Below are positions 29,630-36,991 of a DNA stretch of 36,991 bases, piece after piece. Position 1 is the first letter of the stretch. The number at the start of each line of letters is the position of its first letter. The notes under the pieces are model-generated. The model was not told where the DNA came from. It saw nothing but the letters and a program-made list of their open reading frames with translations, and searched no databases. The DNA comes from Spirogloea muscicola (lineage: Eukaryota > Streptophyta > Zygnematophyceae > Spirogloeales > Spirogloeaceae). The position numbers were made by a program, and so were the translations under genes. Where the stretch lies: contig WELB01000086.1 in NCBI GenBank assembly GCA_009602725.1, forward strand, positions 279,650 through 316,640, given 5' to 3'.

Positions 29630-32600
29630 TCATGTTCCGCTGTCGCCGTGCGGCCCGCTCCTTGGCGAGCCCGTCTCCATGGAGGACAGCTCTTCGAGCC
29701 GCTCATCCACCGCAGCCTGCACGTCCTTGGTGGCCGCCCTCAGCTTGCACTTTACCTGCACAATCAGGTCACATGAGGTCAATGGAGGTCAATATCAATC
29801 ATAGACTAGCAACTGATGTGAGACTATCTCCATGTTGATATAGCACAGGGGTCACTTTGAGCATAGCACTTTAAAGCTTGGAAACCTGGGTTTCCAGAGT
29901 GGAGAGCAAGCAGGTCACAAAGTCAGTGCTGCGGCCTTTCAACAGGTTCTTCAGTACAACATAGATCAGGATAGATATTCAATCAAGGATCTCGCAGCCA
30001 CCTACATAAGTGTCCAGGTAATTACTGGACACTAAGTACTAAGTTCTTCTCTTGTCACAGAGGGCTGAGAATTACAAGAGGGCCTCACCAGGCCCACAAC
30101 CTGGGCTTTCGACAATGACGAGTAGGTCTCCAAGTCGTCCTTGAGCTCGCTGCGACATGAACAAGGCCAGTGAGGCAGTGAGCACCCGCCCGCAGAAAGG
30201 TGCGCTGCAGTGACATCAAACTGCCTGCAGAGCTAGCTGGCCCCGAAGCATATGCAAGCGACTGTTATCTGCGACTCCAGAGCAACAGCTATCAGCCCCA
30301 AAGCTTTGCTCGTCTGGCTCGTCTAGACAACCATGACCAGCGCCGATTAAAGCAGATCTCTGAATAATGGGTGGTAAGAGGAAGGCCTGGCTTCATAGGC
30401 TCCGATGGAGGGGGGGCATGGTATAAGTGATAATGATGAAGACTGAAGAGTGCATTCTTGGTGTAATTAGATTGTTATATAGCATAGTTAGTCACCTTCA
30501 GTCTGGTTGAACTGATGTCCAGCATGGTGGATGTATTAAGTGCAGTATCTAAATGTTTAAATTAAGGTACGGCAGGAGTTTAGTGGGATCAGTTGTAGTC
30601 AAGGGCTCTCACATGTAGAGCTTCCCCAGCACGTGCTTGAGGAGACGGAGCATGTCCTCGCGTGCCCGAACCTCGGCCGCAACCGCCGCATCAGTCTCAC
30701 TCCGCCGCAATCGGTCAGACGCATCTGCTGCCCCCTCAGCACCGCTTGGCGTCTCGGCACCACCTTCGCTGCCACCGCCGCCGGCGGTCAGCCACTGCGC
30801 CACGCTGTCCTGTTTGTACTGCTCGTCCTCGCCGGCTTGCGCAGCCTCCTTGTCCGCCTCCTCCTTGCGCATCTCAAAGTACGAGCTTCGGTTCTGGGTG
30901 CCCATCCACTGCCCACCGACAGCGGGCTTTGGCTTTTCCAGCGAAGATCTACTGTGATCCACATCGTCGGCACCCTGTCTAATGTCCGTCGCCCCGGAGG
31001 CAGTGGCCACATCCTGTTGCTGCCTCTCCAGCGACGCCTCGTGGTGCAGCCTCTGAATCGTCTCGCTCGCCTGCCGCTGCATGAGCGCCGCGCGGGCCTG
31101 CTGCACCTCGGCCCGCGCCTCGCTCAGCTCCTGCCGCAGGCCCACCTCGAGCGCCTGCGAAGCTGCCAGCGCCGCGCGCTGCCGCTCCTCGCCGAGCTCG
31201 ATCGCCTCTGCTAGCCGAGCAGCGCTTGCGTCCATCAGGTCCTGCTGCGTGACTGGACAAACCCACCGACACATCCTGCTCAGGCACTGGTCCTAGCATG
31301 CTGGACTGGAGACTATATTATTTTGGCTAAAGCCAAAGTAATATACAACATACTGCTTCACACGATGAATGTAGAGTAAGAGGACAGAAGACACGAGGAA
31401 ATAATCATCACACACTGTCACCATATGCTATTAAGTGTCGAGCCTTCTCGTGACTACCACTGGAGCACATACTCAGAGTCTCAAGAGTGTTGGTACTTGA
31501 GAAGGTCACAGCGCCTTCTGGAGGCCGCAAGGTCGCAGCTCCTAAAACCGAGCTGCTCTTCAGAGAGGACGTGCCCTCTCTGCTGCTGCTCAGCCGCCGC
31601 TTGAGCTCCCGGTTCTCTGCCAACATGAGGGCTACCATGTCCACCAGGCCATTGCAGCCATCATCGTCCTCGACATCCACAGCTGCCTCTGTACGCTCCA
31701 GCGCTGCCAAGGCCCTTGGGCTTGGCTTGTCCAGCCCCCCATGATCGTTCCGAACACCCGTGTGCTGGCGCATCATCCTCGTCAGGTCCTCCAAGCTGGC
31801 AGCCATGGCTTTCTGTTGCATCATGTTGGTGACACAAAGGACCTCACTGTAGTCAGAGACTTCAGCACACAAAGTCGTGACAAACCCCCACATCCTGTTT
31901 CTGCTTTGGCCGCAGGCAATCAGAAAGCACCTCTGCTCACTCGGATACTGACTTCTTAACTATTGAAAGTTGGTATGTGGCTGCTAGAATCGCACTGTAG
32001 CAGAGGCAACTGCCACAACTGCGTCAATGGTCACTCTTGAGATGTGCAAGTTCAAATCTCAACTTAAGATGAAAGGGACTGTCTAGCTCGCAACGTGATT
32101 CTCCCCTCGTCCTCGGAATAAGAGGCTCACCTGAGCGCCCTGGATGGCCGCCAGAATAGCCTGCTGGTTGCGTGCCAGCATGGGACTCCTATGTACAATG
32201 GGCGCGCCTTGCCCTGATGGGTCCTCCCATTGGCCACCATCTGTTGCCATGGTGTCAGCCAATGCTGGTACCACTGGAGCAGCATCCCTCGAGATCGTGG
32301 GCGCCGGCCTGGTGGCAGCGCCGGAGGCCGCGGAGCTCGCGCCAAGTGGGTTGGCAGGGTCCGGGAGCAACATGCCGCTGTCCACTGGTACCTCCTGGTG
32401 CTCATACAGTGAGCTGTGGCGACCGTCAGAGCTGCTCAACGCCGGCTGGCTCGATGCCTGCAGCCAGACCTCGCCTACGCCGCTGCTCTCCTGCCTCGCC
32501 TGCTGCTCGCCGTTGCTGCTGACCGCGACATCAGGCGGTGCCTGACCGTCCACCTCATCCGCCATGCCTGTCCTCCCTGTCACATGATCAGACAGAGCCT

Positions 32601-35600
32601 TGTCTTCGAGCTCGTCCATCGCGTCCTGCTCAGTGCCGCAAGCCTGCCGCACAGCTTCACTGCTGGCAGCTGCCTGCGAGGCTGTGTTTGCGACGTTGCT
32701 TGCTGCCTTTGGGTGCCCCACTGACTTCACTTGCAAGTCGAGATCAACTGAGGCCGTCTCTCCATTCATTTCGTGCGTAACTTCAGCCACACCAAGTTGT
32801 GGAGCGTCCAGCAGCTCCGAAGAAGCAGCCTCAGGAGGCTCTGCGTTGCCATCGTCCCCCACGTCGCCTTGGCGCTCAGCCTGCATGTCTGTCAGCAGTG
32901 CGGCCAACCGCCGCTGCGCTTCGCCCTCCTTGCGTGGGCTCGCTAGCGGGCTATCGAGTGAGCGTCGCACATCGAGTCGCAGCTTCGGGGCGCTGCCCAC
33001 CATGCCGCCAATCCTGCTCAGTAGCGCCCTGCGCGCCACGAGCAAGTCCTTGTCGTCTCCCTGCTCCCCATCATCCTCCAGCTCCGGCTCGTCAGACGGC
33101 ATGGACGACTTGAGGCCCTTGCTTTCTCCCATGGCAGTGGTGTATGCGCCCGACCCGAAGAGGGACTCTTTGGTCTCTGCAGCGTCGAGGTGCAGCCGCG
33201 GAGATGTAGCCACGGCTAGTGAGACCAGGGACGAGGACGACTGCGAGCGCTGCTCCCGCAGCAGTGCCTGCATTGGTGGCTGCTTCTTTATCTTCAGGAC
33301 AGTAACGTCGTAGAATAGCGCAGCGCCTGCCGGAACCTGCACTTTATCACGTGTCCGCAGTTCAGTATCTTGTAAAAGTTTTACATCGATCAGCTTCAAT
33401 CTTACTGCTTTGTGTGACCAGGAAGCGGCAATGGACTTCAAGCAATCCACAGGCAACAACCCCTGAACCTGGGCAGCCAAGACCAACTACGAGCTGCAGA
33501 CTCTGTAGAGGTATTAGTGTTTGGATACAAGTCCTTAATGTCCTCTTGAGAGCCACATTTAAGCTCAAAAGCCTGACTCTTATGCACCTGGGAAGGCCGG
33601 CTGGGTTGGAAGCCGTAGCCCAGGTGAGCTGGCACAACCAGAAACCGGCAGCTGCCCTTGCTCATGCCCAGCACACCCTGCTCCAGTCCTGAACCAGCAA
33701 AAGTGAGCCGACTGATTGCATCATTTGCTGGCTACTTGCGGCAGTGAGCTTTTATTGTCATAAACCCTTGTCCTCTTTGATGACTATTGCAATGATGAAG
33801 GACAAATACAAGATGCCAGCGCTTGTCGCAGTCACCTGGTAAGTCAAGAAGACCTTAACCTTTCCTCACTAAATGATGACTTTCACTAAACTTCATGCCT
33901 GATAGAAATGATAAATTCAATTAAGGTGCAAGGAATCAGATGCAGCATTGCCTGGAGGTGCCTTCTTGCTTCCAAGCTGCACTTTTACGCCTTTGCCTGC
34001 AAGCACCCTCAGGCCCTGTTAGCCACGTGCCTCAGCTCTGCCAATTTTGGTCTGAGTGCAGAGTCTCTCGATGGCAGCATCATGTCCCACAACATAATCA
34101 CAAGCGCAAATCGACCTTCTGTTGCATGGACGGCTGGCCCAAGTTGGCCAGGCAATCCTGGGACCTCGGCCCACAGCGTGTATGCCAGCACGACCTGCTC
34201 GCAGTAAAGAACACGCAGTGCAAACGGCTTAACAAATCAGCAGATGGATTATGGCTGGAACAGCTTCTGACAATCACGTTGTAGTACAGGCAGCTGCATA
34301 GCAGGCTGTGATGATAGCCTGAACTTGACCAAGGATGTTGACTACGACTTACTGCACTGCTGTACAGCTACCAGGCAGCGCTGCACTGCTCATACTCTGG
34401 AAGCGCAGACGGACGTAGTTTATGGGTCAGAGGGCCACACCAAATCACCATTCCGGAGGTGCGCGGATGACTCCACCTCCCCCAAGGATACATCCTGTGA
34501 AAGAAACATGCCAAAATGCCAAGATACAAATCAATGCAGGCTTGTCAAAACAGTAGTGTTGATGTATAGTGGTCTGACTTTGCTTTGACAACACCAGCAA
34601 CATATTGGTGATGACTCTTGCTAAGCAGGTCACCTGCACCACGACGCAACGAGAGGAGCCCTCCATAGCGCGCGCAGCCACGCTGCGCGCCAGGGCTAGG
34701 GCCCGCGCCAGGCCCTCCCAGTCCTCAGAGCTGCACAGTGAGCAGAACACAAATCCATCTGATTTGTTGGCCGCGAGATTCCCCGTACCAACATGAGCTG
34801 CAGCACATGAGTGGAGTTGCTCGAGGGCGAGAGCTCGAGGGCGAGCCCTTGCCTTCAATCTGTGCAAGGTATATCTACTTGCTGTAAGGTGCAATACAAA
34901 AGGCAGGTCTTGATGCCATATCTCCCTTGTGGAGCTTGCACACAAGCTTCAGCGCGGCTGTCTGTCTATAAGGTCTTGCAGCAACAGGCGAATCTGTGGC
35001 ACCCACCTGCGGAAGTGGGCTATCCAGCTCTGCTGCATGTCGTCGCGAATACGCACACCCCCTTCCGCCTCTAGCTGTGGAAAAGTAGTGCACGGGGTAT
35101 CTAGACGTCAGAACAGCAACAGGCCATGCAAAGAATGATAAATCTCAGCGAGCAAAAGTTATACATCACAGAAGTGAAGTGAAGCTCAACGCGCAACAAG
35201 TGAAGCTCAGTCCCAAAGTTCATTTGTAGCTCCGAAAGCGGGTTATCACTGAGCGCACCGTGCAAACCATGTCCGACACAATGGCAAGCTTGACAATTGG
35301 CGCCTTCTTTTTGTCGTACACGAGCAGGTGCCGCAGCTGTGGAGCACGAGGAAAGGCCACTTGAAATTAGCCGAGGACCTCACAATGTGGCAGCCTGCTC
35401 CACAAAGACAGATGGCTCCACATAGTAAGCTGCAGCAGCAGCTATTACGGCTTCAGCACTGAGCTTGGCGGTCCTCTATACCGTCCAAGAGGGCGAGAGA
35501 ACGCACCTGTGCCACGCCTCGATGGCCAAGCACTACTGCACCCACAGTGCCAAACAACTTCTGTGTGCCTGTCGCAACGACGCAAGGCAAGTGGCTCAGC

Positions 35601-36859
35601 TTCACTTGAGGTATGATTAAGCTCTTGTTTAAGGAAATGAGAGTGGAACTTGTGGGGTGAATGCTCTCCTTTGACATTGATTTGTGCATTGCTCTCCAGG
35701 TACCACAGAGGACAGGTCTGCAGCTGAGGAGCAAGCAAGCTGCTGGCGCTGGAGCTCTCACCTGTGTCGTCCACGGTGACCAGCCGGGACAGCACGACGG
35801 AGTGCAACACCTGGGCAACGGCAAGCAGATATCAGCCAGCAGACAGTAATTGAAGACACAGTCGGTAAACTTTCTACACCATAGTGGCATGTAGCCAGTG
35901 TGATGAGTAGCAACATTGATAGGGTTAGAGCAGATGACTGTTCGGCTTTCGCTGTGCGGAGCCCAATGTCGAGAAGCGATAGGGCGCGTGGTGTCACAGC
36001 TGACGGCAATACCTCGGCACCAGAGTGGCTCCGGCTGCGGTCCCGGCTGCCATTGACACCAGAGGGCGACGACCGAGTGCGCACGATGTTGTTACTACCC
36101 GAAGGCAGCTTCAGGGGCTGGTAGTGGAAGGAGGCGTTCCCGCTCTGCACACAGCAGTCTTTATGGGCTTGAGCTCGCACTAGTAGAAATGACTTTCCTA
36201 ACCGGCAATGCTGGCTCGTCTTGTCGGAGATTGTCTCATAACGGTGGAGTTGTAGGTTAAAGCCCTGCTAACCCTACTGTTACTAACGGGTGTACAGCTC
36301 AGTGGGCAGAGCATTGGGCTTTTAATCTAGTAGTCACAGATTCAAGCCCTGCTACACTCAGTCTAATCGGAGATTGTCTCATAACGGTGATATTGTGAAC
36401 TCAAGCCCTATTGAGCCTACTGTTAATAACAGGTGTACAGCTCAGTTGGCAAAGCACTGGGCTTTTAACCCAATGGTCGCAGGTTCAAGCCCTGCGATAC
36501 TCAGTCTTGTCGGAGATTGTCCCATTATGGTGATATTGTAGGTGCAAGCCCTACTAAGCCTACCATTACTAACGGGTGTACAGCTCAACTGACGAAGCAA
36601 CGGACTTCCAATCTAAAGGTCGCAGGTTCAAGCCCTGCTACGCTCAGGCGGGTATGATGGAACTGGATTAGGTTCTAATGATTTTTCGTGGGAGTCATCT
36701 CCGGCGTACCTGCGGGCTGTTGTGGTCGGCGTCGAACAGGGCGCTGAGCTTGGCGGCAGCGGCGGCGGCACGGCGGCCGGCGGCGGAGTCGTCCTCGTCG
36801 AAGTCGAGCTCGTCGTGGCTCGCCGCGCCCAGGCTGGGCAGCCGCGTCAAGGAGGCGGC
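29630..36859 (-). CDS. FKBP15-like protein: WH1-like N-terminus, FKBP domain, coiled coil; 16 exons
   Basis: Animal FKBP15 (WAFL) links actin and endosome transport; the role here is inferred. Minus-strand exons: 36710-36859, 36013-36144, 35762-35810, 35507-35568, 35268-35336, 35007-35074, 34634-34730, 34441-34494, 34116-34194, 33952-33996, 33588-33688, 32131-33336, 31473-31812, 30613-31252, 30101-30149 and 29630-29755; 3,267 bases, 1,088 residues plus stop, all phases agreeing. The start shows DFDEDDS, KLSALFDADHNSPQ, then SGNASFHYQPLKLP, as in FKBP15. WH1-like strands follow (KLFGTVGAVVLGHRGVAQ, LRHLLVYDKKK, SEDWEGLARALALAR). The FKBP region includes GDLVVLAYTLWAE, LEQGVLGMSKGSCRFLVVP, LGYG and VPAGAALFYDVTVL. 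After it come an acidic Ser-rich linker and Ala/Glu/Gln coiled coils. The FD and W of the FKBP pocket are missing. The donor at 33951-33950 is GC. The true start is upstream of 36859, perhaps outside the window. Confidence 0.92.
36288..36360 (+). pseudogene. tRNA-Lys(TTT)-like copy 1, organellar/bacterial type
   Basis: It is 73 bases ending in A73. The acceptor GGGTGTA pairs with TACACTC in all seven positions (one G-T). The D arm is CAGCTCAGTGGGCAGAGC, and the anticodon loop CTTTTAA gives anticodon TTT. Position 8 is C instead of the usual T, and the T stem has two mismatches, so function is doubtful. The sequence resembles bacterial and plant-mitochondrial tRNA-Lys more than a eukaryotic cytosolic one. 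No intragenic CCA. Confidence 0.6.
36431..36503 (+). pseudogene. tRNA-Lys(TTT)-like copy 2
   Basis: It is 73 bases. The T arm GCAGG-TTCAAGC-CCTGC is perfect, the anticodon loop CTTTTAA (TTT) has a four-pair stem, and the D arm is GCTCAGTTGGCAAAGC. The acceptor AGGTGTA against GATACTC loses both end pairs. Position 8 is C. Different arms are intact here and in copy 1, as expected for independent decay of duplicates. Confidence 0.6.
36574..36646 (+). pseudogene. tRNA-Lys-like copy 3 with altered anticodon loop
   Basis: It is 73 bases. The acceptor (GGGTGTA with TACGCTC) and T arm are intact, allowing G-T pairs. The anticodon loop has changed to CTTCCAA, which would read TCC, and its stem is mostly unpaired. 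Position 8 is C. A decayed copy of the Lys sequence is more likely than a genuine Gly tRNA. Confidence 0.55.
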
Positions 36860-36991
36860 CTGTCAGCGTAGCCGCCACGGCGTCGGCCAGCAGCAGCGGC
36901 CGAAGGCCGAGCCTTTTCACTCGGCGGCCCGCCGGCCGCAGACGGCGACTGCGACGGCGGCGCCGACGGATGCGGCGGCGCCGGCGGCGGC

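Larger units (their letters stand above)
36218..36646 (+). repeat. Three 143-bp tandem units with tRNA-like halves, in an FKBP15-like intron
   Basis: Units 36218-36360, 36361-36503 and 36504-36646 are each exactly 143 bases. Each has a 70-base spacer with GGAGATTGTCTCATAACGGT (varied) and a 73-base tRNA-like body. The array lies within the intron between exons 36710-36859 and 36013-36144, antisense to that gene. Units differ by many substitutions but no length change, so the duplication is not recent. Confidence 0.85.

Noticed and set aside
30609-30613. Stop codon TGA as the end of the FKBP15-like protein
   Set aside because: A good donor (AT|GTGAGA) lies just before it, and two further exons (30101-30149, 29630-29755) continue the coiled coil in frame to a later stop.
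32600-33313. Plus-strand frame of about 237 codons, Ser-rich
   Set aside because: It is antisense to the 1,206-base exon of the FKBP15-like gene, which fits the family and joins in phase at both ends.
36574-36646. A genuine tRNA-Gly(TCC) gene
   Set aside because: The anticodon stem is mostly unpaired and the body is a copy of the Lys units beside it.
36218-36646. CRISPR array
   Set aside because: There are only three units of 143 bases with tRNA-like internal structure in eukaryotic intron DNA; there are no short repeats with unique spacers and no cas genes.

Overview
This is nuclear DNA from a eukaryote, most likely a unicellular alga. Genes are split by many short spliceosomal introns, exons are GC-rich with long GCC/CGG runs, degenerate TTTAGGG-type telomere-like repeats sit inside introns, and the gene set includes a PTEN-C2 formin of the plant class II type. 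A green-lineage (prasinophyte- or chlorophyte-like) source fits best. I cannot exclude another algal group, and I do not name a species. The assembly has one 812-base gap (24828-25639) and single n bases at 5596, 9874 and 20132.

Layout. 1-2100: GC-rich low-complexity DNA and a dispersed repeat family. 3219-4988 (-): a complete six-exon cyclophilin. About 445 bases upstream and divergent from it is a GC-rich first-exon candidate at 5433 (+). This may belong to the nucleoside diphosphate kinase whose complete catalytic core is in six exons at 6548-8039 (+). 8880-9860: more of the repeat family, including two large adjacent palindromes that abut the first visible exon of a TBC Rab-GAP gene (9877-12225, +). 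13498-14223 (+): the last two exons of a UbiA-like membrane protein. 16122-16441 (+): a weakly supported small gene. 16575-24559 (-): a 17-exon formin with PTEN-like/C2, FH1 and FH2 regions. Across the sequence gap and head-to-head with it lies a D-lyxose ketol-isomerase-like cupin gene (25640-26975, +), then a gene with a GCR1_C-like DNA-binding domain (27384-28655, +). 29630-36859 (-): a 16-exon FKBP15-like gene. Its first visible intron holds three 143-bp tandem units, each with a tRNA-Lys-like sequence of organellar type.

Functionally this is a mixed nuclear neighbourhood, not an operon-like set. Two genes encode immunophilin-family proteins (cyclophilin and FKBP15-like). Three act around actin or membrane traffic (formin, FKBP15-like, TBC). 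The others are metabolic or regulatory.

Exon boundaries were deduced by hand: conserved family motifs had to join in frame at GT-AG (three times GC-AG) splice sites, and phase arithmetic was checked for every listed exon. Three things stand out. Telomere-like sequence is confined to introns of three genes and occurs in both orientations. GC-AG introns are frequent. A tandem tRNA-Lys-like array lies within an intron.
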